From JAXMBN01 sp046349875 (GTDB taxonomy: Bacteria; Planctomycetota; Planctomycetia; Pirellulales; Pirellulaceae): 64,000 nucleotides of DNA. A model generated the notes under the pieces. It had not been told where the DNA came from. It made no database searches and saw nothing but the letters and a program-made list of their open reading frames with translations. The stretch lies in assembly GCA_046349875.1 (NCBI GenBank), contig JAXMBN010000008.1, positions 62,001 to 126,000 on the forward strand. The letters run 5' to 3'. The translations under genes and the position numbers were made by a program. This document shows, piece after piece, positions 28,833-37,501 of the stretch. Positions within the stretch are counted from its first letter, which is position 1. The number at the start of each line of letters is the position of its first letter.

Positions 28833-30524
28833 CTACTCGCCCGATTGAACTTCAATGGCCATCTGCCCCATGGTGCGAAACACATCGAGCAACGATTGGG
28901 ATGCGGTTCCGTTCTCCCATCCCGTTTCGGTAATCTTCATGCGATCAGGTGGCACAAGAACCTGATTGCGTGTCGGATCGACTCCAATCCATCGATCGTC
29001 CTTCCACAATTCAACCCACATGTGATAGGACAAACATGGCTTCCCTTCGTGCTCGCCATAGATCATTCCCAATGCAAGTCGCGAGGGAATCTTTCGAGCT
29101 CGTGCGAGAGTCGCCAACAAAATCGCATGCTCAGTACAATCACCTTGCAATGACTTAGCCACCTCACTGGCGCTCGATACACCCCGTGAGAAGATTCGCT
29201 TTTCGACCTTTTCAAAAACAAAACGGGTCAGGGTTTGAATTTCAGACTCCCCTGCCCTGGCCTGCTTGAGACCTTCTTTGAGCAGCTCTTGAATAGCTGG
29301 ATCATCCCATGCCATCTCGGGTGTCTTCGCTAAATACTTTTCGGCGGCACCTTGCTCAGCGTCGATCCCTGGCGGCAAGGGTTCGTTGAGTTCCGGACGC
29401 ATCACCGTGATGATGGCCTCGCGGTTTGAGATCGACTCAATCTTTTGATTGGTTTTCCGCGAAAAGATCTCTAGTGGGTCAGCGCCGCTCAATTTTACGC
29501 GATAGCGAACCGACTTCGCATTCTGGATTCCCTCGACCTTATCCTTCAAGAACAAATGCGAAAGGGTGGCTAGATCCAATGCCCCTTGTTCCTGCAGGTT
29601 CTCTGCAGCAGCACGCGTTCCACGAAAAGTTCGCATGTCCAGATAGGTGATATACGATTTTAGGCTTTGCCCACGCTCGTCCACCCAATACAAAGTCTTC
29701 ACACTCTGATCGCCATACTTGGTCTGAACTTCAACCTCAGTCAAGTCGGCCAAGGTACCATCGAGCAATGGAGTCGTGATTTTGCCTCGTGATTGAAGGC
29801 GAGCCTCCACCACGGTGAGCATGACTGGGTCGAGATAATGGACGATACGAACTTCATCGGGCTCAAGCGATTTGCGACGCAAGGACTGTTCTATAGCAAA
29901 AGGACCTCGATGCTCTTTGGACCAAGGCAAAGCTTTGTTTTCCTTTTTGCCTTCGCGTTCGATCTCGTACTGAAGCACATTGCTGACAGCCTTCCCTTGA
30001 ATTTTGGTGGCTTGGTCTCCAATGGCATACTCGATCTTAAAGGTTCGCAACTCGCCATCAAAATACTCGGTCGTCTCGACCTTGAGCGTTTGTTGCGTAA
30101 GGGTATTTCCTTTTTTAAGCTTCAAGCGGCTTTCATGGATGCACTCGATGGATTTCGCTGCTACCGATTCCACTTCCTTCATTCGCAGATGATTGAATCC
30201 AATCGGCGTATTCCGCGCATAGATCAATTCCCAATGCTCTGAAGGCAGGTCACGCGAAGTGATCCAATTTGAGTGCACGTCCTCCGCTTTGATCGAGGGT
30301 TCGTTTGGCTTGTCAACCTTCTGCGATTCAGTCGATGGATCGCTCAAGGGCTGATTCCCCTTGGATCCTCGATCGTCTTTTTTGGATAGCGAGTCCTTGG
30401 GTGACTTATCGACCACGATCGGTGCGGGTGGTTCACATCCAACCACCGACATCGCGACAATCCAACCCCCAATGACCTTTGTCCATCGATTCATAAAACT
30501 GTTCATGCGGATCTTGATTCCCAT
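28833..30524 (-). CDS. Transglutaminase-like lipoprotein
   Basis: An exported lipoprotein of 563 residues. The start at 30524 (MGIKIRMNSF) gives a signal ending in the lipobox SVVGC; ATGs at 30506 and 30494 are also possible. The N-terminal two-thirds is a beta-rich domain without known motifs. The C-terminal part is a transglutaminase-like core: catalytic Cys in QGDCTEHAILLATLARARKIP, His in LSYHMWVELW and Asp in WIGVDPTRN. Proteins of this fold are mostly cysteine proteases or peptide-modifying enzymes in bacteria. It follows the MobA-like gene by 19 bp on the same strand, so the two are likely cotranscribed although their functions look unrelated. Confidence 0.87.
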   Translation of the reverse strand: MGIKIRMNSFMNRWTKVIGGWIVAMSVVGCEPPAPIVVDKSPKDSLSKKDDRGSKGNQPLSDPSTESQKVDKPNEPSIKAEDVHSNWITSRDLPSEHWELIYARNTPIGFNHLRMKEVESVAAKSIECIHESRLKLKKGNTLTQQTLKVETTEYFDGELRTFKIEYAIGDQATKIQGKAVSNVLQYEIEREGKKENKALPWSKEHRGPFAIEQSLRRKSLEPDEVRIVHYLDPVMLTVVEARLQSRGKITTPLLDGTLADLTEVEVQTKYGDQSVKTLYWVDERGQSLKSYITYLDMRTFRGTRAAAENLQEQGALDLATLSHLFLKDKVEGIQNAKSVRYRVKLSGADPLEIFSRKTNQKIESISNREAIITVMRPELNEPLPPGIDAEQGAAEKYLAKTPEMAWDDPAIQELLKEGLKQARAGESEIQTLTRFVFEKVEKRIFSRGVSSASEVAKSLQGDCTEHAILLATLARARKIPSRLALGMIYGEHEGKPCLSYHMWVELWKDDRWIGVDPTRNQVLVPPDRMKITETGWENGTASQSLLDVFRTMGQMAIEVQSGE

Positions 30525-30543
30525 TTGCGTCAATCGACGACGT

Positions 30544-31128
30544 CTATTGTAATGGACTTCCGGACGACCATTCTTCTGGCGTATTGAATTGCACGATCCG
30601 ATCTTGATTGGTCGCGGCATATCGCGTCAAACGCGATCCAAGTTTCTCCCAGAGCGAGCGGAGCGAACGCTCCCCATGCGCCAACAGATTTTCTACGATA
30701 GGCAGAATGGCTAGGTCATAGATACCAGGAAATGGCTGGATTTGTTCGGTTTCCATGACCGTCACCCATGAATCGTCGCTCTGAGATGCCATGCATAGGT
30801 TGCCGATGAGCGGTTCTGGGATCGCTAACAGGTCGCACGAGGAAATCCAACATCGATTGCCAGCGTTTCGGTTTGCAAAGTGAGTGAGAGCGGTTGCAAT
30901 CCCCGACAGCGGCCCTTCAAAAGGGACCGGATCGGCAACGGTTGGCAGGTTTAGATCTTCATAAACATCTAGGTGCGACGTGACGACAAACACTTCCCGG
31001 CCGTGTGATTTCCAGTAATCAGCCTGCCAAACCAACGACGGTTTTCCTTGGATCGTCGCTCGGCCTTTATCGCTCCCAAAGCGGCGACTTTGCCCACCGG
31101 ACAGAATGTAGACCTGCTGCTGATCCAT
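30544..31128 (-). CDS. mobA: Molybdenum cofactor guanylyltransferase (MobA-like)
   Basis: Attaches GMP to molybdopterin to make the bis-MGD or MGD cofactor. The start ATG 31128 gives MDQQQVYILSGGQSRRFGSDKG, the nucleotide-binding signature of the family (LxGGxSxRxGxDK). Further family features are PFEGPLSGIATAL and SSCDLLAIPEPLI (metal-binding Asp). The length of 194 residues is typical. A longer frame up to 31302 does not look like protein. Another cofactor gene, moeA, is 10 kb away at 41277, so the organism likely uses molybdoenzymes. Confidence is lower on the exact substrate, since CTP-using MocA relatives share the motif. Confidence 0.8.
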   Translation of the reverse strand: MDQQQVYILSGGQSRRFGSDKGRATIQGKPSLVWQADYWKSHGREVFVVTSHLDVYEDLNLPTVADPVPFEGPLSGIATALTHFANRNAGNRCWISSCDLLAIPEPLIGNLCMASQSDDSWVTVMETEQIQPFPGIYDLAILPIVENLLAHGERSLRSLWEKLGSRLTRYAATNQDRIVQFNTPEEWSSGSPLQ

Positions 31129-31975
31129 ACTCGCTCTGCTGAAATTCGACGGCAAACTCTTGGAGAAATGCGGATGAGAAAATTGGTAGTTTGCGAGAAA
31201 TGGGAATCGCGAAAAGAAAATTGTACTGATTTTCTTCGGAGAGCGCGAACCTCCCAAGGAATCCATGTATCTTTGCCGATACCACTCCGATTGTGGGCCC
31301 AAATCTTTTGGGATTAGGGCAAACTTCCACCAGGTTCATTTGTCTTCGATGACTTTGACGAATAGACTAGTGGTACCGTTGGGTTGAACGAGGCCGTAGT
31401 GCCCAACCCTAGTGATTTCAGTTCTCTCTCGAACCGCGCCGGAAACGCGGGGGAGGAAGTAATGCGTCAAGTGATTAATGCTGTCGTGCGTGCCAATGTA
31501 GTCGTGAATCGTATTGATCGCGCGTTGGTAGCCGACGTAGTCGCACGCATCCTCCACCATCTCAAACCGGCTCAAGGTAGGACCACCTATAAATCGTGGC
31601 AAACACCATGGTTTAGTACGTGTGGCACGCTGGAACAGATGCTCATGGGACCTCAGCTAGTGCTGATGCCCATATCGTCCGTTCGGTTACCCAGCTCTCG
31701 CAGTTAGCGCTGCGAACCCCAAGATCTCAGTCACGCCTTACTGAGCATTGGGGGTCCTACCAAGGCGAAATCTAGCCCACACCGCTTGAACAATGTCCGT
31801 TGGACACTTTGTTTCAAGAGAGTTCGGCTCAGGAATCTCGCTCGCATCGTTCTCGGACGGCTCGCGCAGTTTCCCTCGAACTCCTCGGTTTGGTCCCTAG
31901 ATCGTTCGGCTTCCGTTCGCACATCAAGACCGCGAGTCGCTTGCGATTCAACGTCTTTAATCGAGGGAGAATCCC
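31129..31975. other. Long region without a confident gene
   Basis: 847 bp between mobA and the second ECF factor gene. The best candidate is the minus-strand frame at 31336-31602. The part 31610-31960 has no protein-like frame on either strand. No tRNA or strong terminator is seen. GAGGGAGA at 31963-31970 is the ribosome-binding site of the next gene. Confidence 0.4.
31336..31602 (-). CDS. Possible small protein or gene remnant
   Basis: An 88-residue frame starting at TTG 31602. It stays open for about 18 codons further upstream, to a TAG near 31660. The composition is protein-like (CDYVGYQRAINTIHDYIGTHDSINHLTHYFLPRVSGAVRERTE), with many aromatic residues and histidines. No family is recognised. 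There is no ATG, no Shine-Dalgarno sequence and no signal peptide. It may be a truncated end of a larger gene, perhaps a decayed mobile-element gene, but nothing proves this. Confidence 0.35.
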   Translation of the reverse strand: MPRFIGGPTLSRFEMVEDACDYVGYQRAINTIHDYIGTHDSINHLTHYFLPRVSGAVRERTEITRVGHYGLVQPNGTTSLFVKVIEDK

Positions 31976-32554
31976 ATGACCGCATATTCGGCTTTCGAAG
32001 AACTCCAGCAAACCACTTCTCTCGGTGACTTGGTCCGAGCTGCGCAGGCAGGCGACCGGGAAGCCATGGGAGAATTAGTAACCCGATTCCAACGACAAGT
32101 TCAGACCCAAGCCTTTCGACGGCTAGGCAACTGGGAAGAAGCCTTGGAGTTGAGCCAAGAAGTTTTCATCTTGGCATTCCGACGCATTCACCAATTGCAA
32201 GTGCCTGAGGCTTTTGCAGGATGGTTGCGGCAGATCGTACACCGGTCGGCGATCAACCATATCACGCGAAAGCGAGTTCCCTTGGCGATCGAGCAAGAAA
32301 CGTTGGATGCCAACTGCACTGAAGAACAATCTCCCTTGGACTCCATGCTGAACAATGAAGCGCGAGCTCAAGTTCATGCAGGCTTGCAACGGTTGGGAGA
32401 GCTTGATCGAGATACGTTGATCGCCTTCTACTTGAACGGTCAATCGTTGATCGAAATGAGCGATGCCTTCGATGCACCTGTGGGTACCATCAAGCGGCGA
32501 TTGCACGTTGCGAGAAAGCGATTGGCACGAGAAGTGGAAACGCTTCAAATCTAG
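31976..32554 (+). CDS. ECF-type RNA polymerase sigma factor
   Basis: A 192-residue group 4 sigma factor. Region 2 is visible as LGDLVRAAQAGDREAMGELVTRFQRQVQTQAFRRLGNWEEALELSQEVFILAFRRIHQL. Region 4 is DRDTLIAFYLNGQSLIEMSDAFDAPVGTIKRRLHVARKRLARE, a typical helix-turn-helix. The start ATG 31976 has a strong GAGGGAGA upstream. Unlike the factor at 21579 it has no kinase or anti-sigma gene next to it, so how it is controlled cannot be read here. The next gene, ftsH, is convergent. Confidence 0.92.
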   Translation: MTAYSAFEELQQTTSLGDLVRAAQAGDREAMGELVTRFQRQVQTQAFRRLGNWEEALELSQEVFILAFRRIHQLQVPEAFAGWLRQIVHRSAINHITRKRVPLAIEQETLDANCTEEQSPLDSMLNNEARAQVHAGLQRLGELDRDTLIAFYLNGQSLIEMSDAFDAPVGTIKRRLHVARKRLAREVETLQI

Positions 32555-32587
32555 ATCGCAATCATTCGCATCGCGATGAATCAACCC

Positions 32588-32615
32588 AGCCCAGCTCGAA
32601 TCATCGAGCTGGGCT
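32588..32615. terminator. Hairpin between convergent sigma factor and ftsH genes
   Basis: A 12-bp perfect stem (AGCCCAGCTCGA at 32588-32599 with its complement at 32604-32615) and a 4-nt loop, between two convergent stops. It may stop transcription from both sides, although neither side has a T run. Confidence 0.55.
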
Positions 32616-32655
32616 GCGGTAGGTTGTTCAGCCCTGAGTCCTAGCCCATGGTTGG

Positions 32656-34701
32656 CTAGGTCACCAGATCGACCGATCCAGGAGCAATGGGATCGGTGCC
32701 TTCACCTTCTGCATTTGGTTCGGGAGTGTTGGTGGCTTCCTCTTGCGCTTTGTTTTGAGCGTGAATACTTGGACCGATCAACTCCGTAATTTCATTTTCA
32801 GAAAGCTCTTCGCGCACCATCAACGCATCGGTCAAAGCCTGCAGTTCATTGCTTTTGGAACGGAGAAGTTCCATGGCGTGTTGATCCGCTTGATGAAGGA
32901 TTTGTCCTACTTCGGCATCGATCACTTCTTGCGTATGCTCGCTGAACTGCCGTTGTTGATGAATTTCGCGTCCCAAGAAAGGATCTTCTTCGGAAAGCTT
33001 ATAGGAGACCGGTCCCAATTTCGAACTCATCCCCCAGTGTGAAACCATCCTTCGTGCTAATCCCGTGGCTCGTTCGAGATCGCTTTCGGCTCCGGCAGTT
33101 GTTTCTGAATAGATGATCTTTTCTGCGGCTCGGCCTGCAAGCAAAACGATCAATTGATCGCGTATCTCCGATTCGGTAATACTAAGGCGATCCTCGGAGG
33201 GAACGATGTGGGTACTTCCAAGGCTACGTCCCCGGGGAATGATCGTGACCTTATGAACCCGTTGCGAACCAGGTAGAAACCAAGCACCGAGTGTATGTCC
33301 CGCTTCGTGGTAGGCCGTCTTCTTCTTTTCGACGGGCGACATGGCTTCTTCGCGTTTAGCACCCATGAGCACCTTATCGCGAGCATAATCAAAATCGGCC
33401 ATAGTCACCCGAGTATGATCGGAACGAGCCGCCCAGAGAGCCGCTTCATTCACGATGTTCCGAATATCGGCACCCGTGAGCCCTACCGTGCCTTCTGCCA
33501 AGCGTGTGATATCGACATCATCATCCAAAGGCACATCGCGGACGTGGACCTTGAAGATTTCGATCCGACCTTTGAGCGTTGGCCGGCCCACCGTTATGTG
33601 ACGATCGAATCGTCCCGGTCGGAGCAAGGCTGGATCCAACACATCCGGCCGGTTGGTTGCCGCCATGACAATCACTGAATCGACTTGAGAAAACCCATCC
33701 ATCTCGCTCAAAATCTGATTGAGCGTTTGTTCGCGTTCATCGTGACCGCCGCCAAGGCCAGCACCACGTTGTCGACCAACGGCATCGATTTCGTCGATGA
33801 AGACGATCGAAGGTCCATTCTCTTTGGCTTGTTGAAAAAGGTCGCGCACGCGACTGGCACCAACCCCAACAAACATTTGGATGAATTCACTTCCATTCAC
33901 CGAATAGAAGGAGACCCCAGCTTCTCCAGCAACAGCGCGAGCCAATAACGTCTTTCCAGTACCTGGAGGTCCATTCAACAAAACCCCTTTGGGAACGCGC
34001 CCTCCAAGCTTTTGAAACTTCTCCGGGCTCTTAAGAAAGTCCACGATTTCCTGAAGATCGGCTTTTACCCCTTCCAGCCCAGCAACATCGGCAAAGGTGA
34101 TTCTTTGTTCAGAAGGCTGATATCGCTTGGCCGTACTTCGGGTAAAGCCCGACAGAAAATTGCCGCCCCCCATGAATTGATCGCGAGTGCGTCGAAGCAT
34201 GGTCCATGCGATAACGATCGCAATGATGGGCAATGCTAAGAACAACAGGAAGACGATTTGCTCGGAATAACCTGGCTGGGCCAAGTCATACATGAACTCT
34301 GCGTTCTTTTCGCGCATACCATCGAGTTTTTCAATGAGATCATTGCGCGACGCTTCGGAGGGGATCGAAACCCGAAACTGCTTGGTATACTTGGGGAGTT
34401 CTCCATTCTTGCCCGGCTTAGGTGGCTCTAACTTTCCTTCGGCATCCGGCAAGGCAGGCTTGTTGGGTGGAACTTTGAAGCTACCCGTAGCTTGCACGTC
34501 CCCCAAAATCAAATACTCGACGTTATTCGCATCCAACTGATCTTGAAAAAAGCTATAGGTGATCGGTGAACCCGAGGGTGCGTTAAAGAACAAAAGCGCT
34601 AGGAGAACGCATATAGCTAGGGGAACCAAAATCCAACTTTGACCTCGCTTGGGTGAAGCATCGCTTCCTCCATCGCTTGGTTCTTTGGGCATATTGCTCA
34701 T
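32656..34701 (-). CDS. ftsH: ATP-dependent zinc metalloprotease FtsH
   Basis: Membrane-bound AAA+ protease that degrades misfolded and regulatory proteins. Length 681 residues. Two N-terminal transmembrane helices (about 22-39 and 149-167) flank a periplasmic domain. The AAA domain has Walker A GPPGTGKT (244-251), Walker B IVFIDEID (299-306), the pore motif MFVGVGA and the second region of homology TNRPDVLDPALLRPGRFDR. The protease domain has HEAGH (465-469) and the third zinc ligand in ESDLERAT (D541). It is complete and ordinary, apart from a Pro/Lys-rich stretch in the periplasmic part (about 78-103). It is a single gene, 201 bp after recQ on the same strand. Confidence 0.97.
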   Translation of the reverse strand: MSNMPKEPSDGGSDASPKRGQSWILVPLAICVLLALLFFNAPSGSPITYSFFQDQLDANNVEYLILGDVQATGSFKVPPNKPALPDAEGKLEPPKPGKNGELPKYTKQFRVSIPSEASRNDLIEKLDGMREKNAEFMYDLAQPGYSEQIVFLLFLALPIIAIVIAWTMLRRTRDQFMGGGNFLSGFTRSTAKRYQPSEQRITFADVAGLEGVKADLQEIVDFLKSPEKFQKLGGRVPKGVLLNGPPGTGKTLLARAVAGEAGVSFYSVNGSEFIQMFVGVGASRVRDLFQQAKENGPSIVFIDEIDAVGRQRGAGLGGGHDEREQTLNQILSEMDGFSQVDSVIVMAATNRPDVLDPALLRPGRFDRHITVGRPTLKGRIEIFKVHVRDVPLDDDVDITRLAEGTVGLTGADIRNIVNEAALWAARSDHTRVTMADFDYARDKVLMGAKREEAMSPVEKKKTAYHEAGHTLGAWFLPGSQRVHKVTIIPRGRSLGSTHIVPSEDRLSITESEIRDQLIVLLAGRAAEKIIYSETTAGAESDLERATGLARRMVSHWGMSSKLGPVSYKLSEEDPFLGREIHQQRQFSEHTQEVIDAEVGQILHQADQHAMELLRSKSNELQALTDALMVREELSENEITELIGPSIHAQNKAQEEATNTPEPNAEGEGTDPIAPGSVDLVT

Positions 34702-34902
34702 GCGTTTGCTTTCTTCAGATGGTTGATGGCCAGATGGTTATCCCCATCAGCCGAGTCTCATTAGAATAATGGGTTTGCGGTAACGGTCGAGGGAGGAGGC
34801 GGGGCCAACGATCGGGAATTCTTCGCTACCACCTGCAAAAGGCCCTGCAAAGCTGGAAATCGGGCGAGCACAATGGACAACTCGCCGGGCAACTTCGCGT
34901 TT

Positions 34903-37476
34903 TCATCCTAAGGCAAGCTGCACCGACTTCTTGAGCGGACCGCGCAAACTCGCATCAAAGAGGCCATCGAGCCGCACTTCTTTTCCTGCCCGAGCGGCCT
35001 CCTCGAAATCACGCAATATCGCATCCATCGTTTTTCGGCGAATGGCAGCACATTCAAACAATGGAAGATTCCACTGAAGAAGTTTCCAAGTCCACTGCCA
35101 ATCCTCCACAGCTCGTTCGGTATCTTGGCTGATGGTAGTGCTTTCCGCGGCCCTATCTTCCCTTCGGAATAACTCTTCTTGCTTGTGGGGCTGTTCTTTG
35201 GGAGTAACTCTTTCCGCGATTGCGGCTTCTTTGGTTTTTGCCGAAGCATCGATCGGCTTGGAAGCGACCGAAGTATTCACAGTCGCTGCCTGCGGAGGAT
35301 TCTCTGCACTAGACTTGGCACCTCCCACAATAGCTACCAACTTTTTCAACAGCGGCGGAGGTAGGTGCATCCCTTGCGGTAAGTTCTTTCCTTCAACCAC
35401 TCCTTGGCCGAGTTCAGAAACCAGCACGGTGGGTCGGTGTCGATTGACCTCTTGTTGTTGAAGCAATCCACCTGCCAACATGCGATCCAGAAGCGCGCTC
35501 ACCTCGGTTTGCTTCAACTGCTTGAGCATGGCAAAGTCGGGCATTTGATGCAGCCGCAAACGTTGAAGCTTGGCATTCTCCGAACCGGCCAAAAACTGAC
35601 TAATCAAAATCTTTCCAAGGCGACCGTGAGTTCGACCGACGGCCCGAAGCACTCGACGGCAAAGCTCAACGACTGGCGGTGTGATCATCCCCGTGGTGTC
35701 GGCAACTTTGACAGTGGAAGCCGTACTCACGTTCGGGGCATCATCCGACGAAAGCGAGAACCATCCGACGCGATTCATGCATCGATCACATAAACCACAA
35801 GGCGCTGCAGAGGGATCACCGAAATACTGCAATACCGATAACTGACGACACTTCTTGCTTTCCGCAAACGTCATCACTTCATCAAGCTTTTCATACTCCG
35901 CCTTTTTGCGTTCCTCTAACGCGCGAAAGTCGATCTGGAGTTCGGCAAAGGCGCGATCGCGACGTCGAAAGTGTACCGCTCGACCACGAAACGGGGGAAC
36001 ATACTCGACGGCTTCCAACTTGCACAACTCTCGCAAGACCTCATTGAGCGTATCGCGTTCGAGTTGTGTTTGATCCATAAGCCATCGTGGATGGACATAC
36101 ACCGCTTCATAGCGACGATCGCCTACGGCTCGTTCCAAGACACGAAGTACCTTGCGTCTTCGTTCCGATGTTCTAGGTAGTAAATCGACCAAGGTTGGCA
36201 GATCACTGGAAATGCGAACCATGGCTAGCCCCGCACCCGCTTCCAATCGCTCTAAAACTCCGGCTCGTGAAAGCAATTGAAGCGATGTCCCAACGGCCTC
36301 GGCCGACAACGACAAGTCGAGATTCTCTTTGATCTCTTGTTGCGTCATCTCGATTGGATCCTGAGGCATCTCTAACAGATACTCATAGATATCCTGCACC
36401 ATCGTGGCCGGCGGATAACTATTGTCGATGAAAAACTCTTGGATGTATCGATCTTGATAGGAATAGAGCAAGACGCATTGCGATGGCTTGCCATCCCGCC
36501 CTGCCCTACCCGCCTCTTGATAGTAGGCTTCCAAGCTTCCTGGCATGTTGTAGTGAATGACATACCGCAAATCCGATTTATCGATCCCCATCCCGAAAGC
36601 ATTGGTGGCAACGATGGCCTGCAATTCACCTCGCATGAACTGCTCTTGAATGTACTTGCGCTGCTCGATCGTCAATCCAGCATGGTAGGCTCCGAAGGAC
36701 ATCTTGAGCGATTGACTCAGCGACGCGGCGAGTTCTTCACAGCGTTTGCGAGTCGCCGCGTAGATAATTCCGAAGCCTGGTTTGGTTTGCAAAAACCGAT
36801 GGATCTCTTCTTCCTTGTCGCGATCTCCGTGACAAGGAATGACCGAGAAATGAAGGTTCTTCCGCGCAAAGCCGGTGATGAATTGCTTGGGCGATCGCAA
36901 TTGCAGGATTTGCAATATATCCTGGCGAACACGTGGAGTCGCCGTCGCTGTCAACGCAACGGTTTGCACGCCACCTAACCACTCGCGGAACTGCCCAAGC
37001 CTCGCGTAATCGGGACGAAAATCGTGTCCCCATTCACTGATACAGTGGGCTTCGTCGATAGCCAACAACTGAATCGGTGTTGCGCGGATCGCTTCTAAGA
37101 AACGCGGGTTTCGCAATCGCTCGGGTGCAACATAGACCAGTTGATACTTTCCTTCGGCGATCTGTTGCAATCGTTGGTTTTGCTCGGCACCCGTCAAGGA
37201 ACTATTGACGAGCGTGGCCGCGATACCTCGACGTTGCAGTGCATCCACTTGATCCTTCATCAACGCGATCAATGGAGACACGACGATGGTCAATCCAGGT
37301 CGTACCAACGTCGGCAATTGAAAACAGAGACTCTTTCCACCCCCAGTCGGCATCACGCAAAGACAATCGTGCCCCGCTACGATCTGGGAAATCACTTCGG
37401 CCTGCCCAGGCCTGAACGCCGTCAAACCAAATCGCGGCAACGCTTGTTCAAGTTGGTTTGACGACGGAAACACCAT
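34903..37476 (-). CDS. recQ: ATP-dependent DNA helicase RecQ with extended C-terminus
   Basis: A 3'-5' DNA helicase for recombination and replication repair. Walker A MPTGGGKS (42-49), DEAH box (141-144) followed by CISEWGHDFRPDY, the SF2 motif TATATPRVRQDI, and the motif VI region GRAGRDGKPSQC. The RQC zinc-binding cysteines are present (KKCRQLSVLQYF then PCGLCDRC), followed by a winged-helix domain (PPVVELCRRVLRAVGRTHGRLGK). At 857 residues it is longer than the usual 600 or so. In place of a recognisable HRDC domain there is a low-complexity Ala/Lys/Glu linker and an unknown C-terminal segment (DWQWTWKLLQWNLPLFECAAI). It is probably the third gene of a ROK-LRR-recQ transcript. Confidence 0.95.
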   Translation of the reverse strand: MVFPSSNQLEQALPRFGLTAFRPGQAEVISQIVAGHDCLCVMPTGGGKSLCFQLPTLVRPGLTIVVSPLIALMKDQVDALQRRGIAATLVNSSLTGAEQNQRLQQIAEGKYQLVYVAPERLRNPRFLEAIRATPIQLLAIDEAHCISEWGHDFRPDYARLGQFREWLGGVQTVALTATATPRVRQDILQILQLRSPKQFITGFARKNLHFSVIPCHGDRDKEEEIHRFLQTKPGFGIIYAATRKRCEELAASLSQSLKMSFGAYHAGLTIEQRKYIQEQFMRGELQAIVATNAFGMGIDKSDLRYVIHYNMPGSLEAYYQEAGRAGRDGKPSQCVLLYSYQDRYIQEFFIDNSYPPATMVQDIYEYLLEMPQDPIEMTQQEIKENLDLSLSAEAVGTSLQLLSRAGVLERLEAGAGLAMVRISSDLPTLVDLLPRTSERRRKVLRVLERAVGDRRYEAVYVHPRWLMDQTQLERDTLNEVLRELCKLEAVEYVPPFRGRAVHFRRRDRAFAELQIDFRALEERKKAEYEKLDEVMTFAESKKCRQLSVLQYFGDPSAAPCGLCDRCMNRVGWFSLSSDDAPNVSTASTVKVADTTGMITPPVVELCRRVLRAVGRTHGRLGKILISQFLAGSENAKLQRLRLHQMPDFAMLKQLKQTEVSALLDRMLAGGLLQQQEVNRHRPTVLVSELGQGVVEGKNLPQGMHLPPPLLKKLVAIVGGAKSSAENPPQAATVNTSVASKPIDASAKTKEAAIAERVTPKEQPHKQEELFRREDRAAESTTISQDTERAVEDWQWTWKLLQWNLPLFECAAIRRKTMDAILRDFEEAARAGKEVRLDGLFDASLRGPLKKSVQLALG

Positions 37477-37501
37477 GGCTGGAAATCCATTTCCGTGGAG
37501 A

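Noticed and set aside
30524..30620. Longer N-terminus for the transglutaminase-like lipoprotein
   Set aside because: It overlaps mobA and would hide the lipoprotein signal; the start at 30524 fits better.
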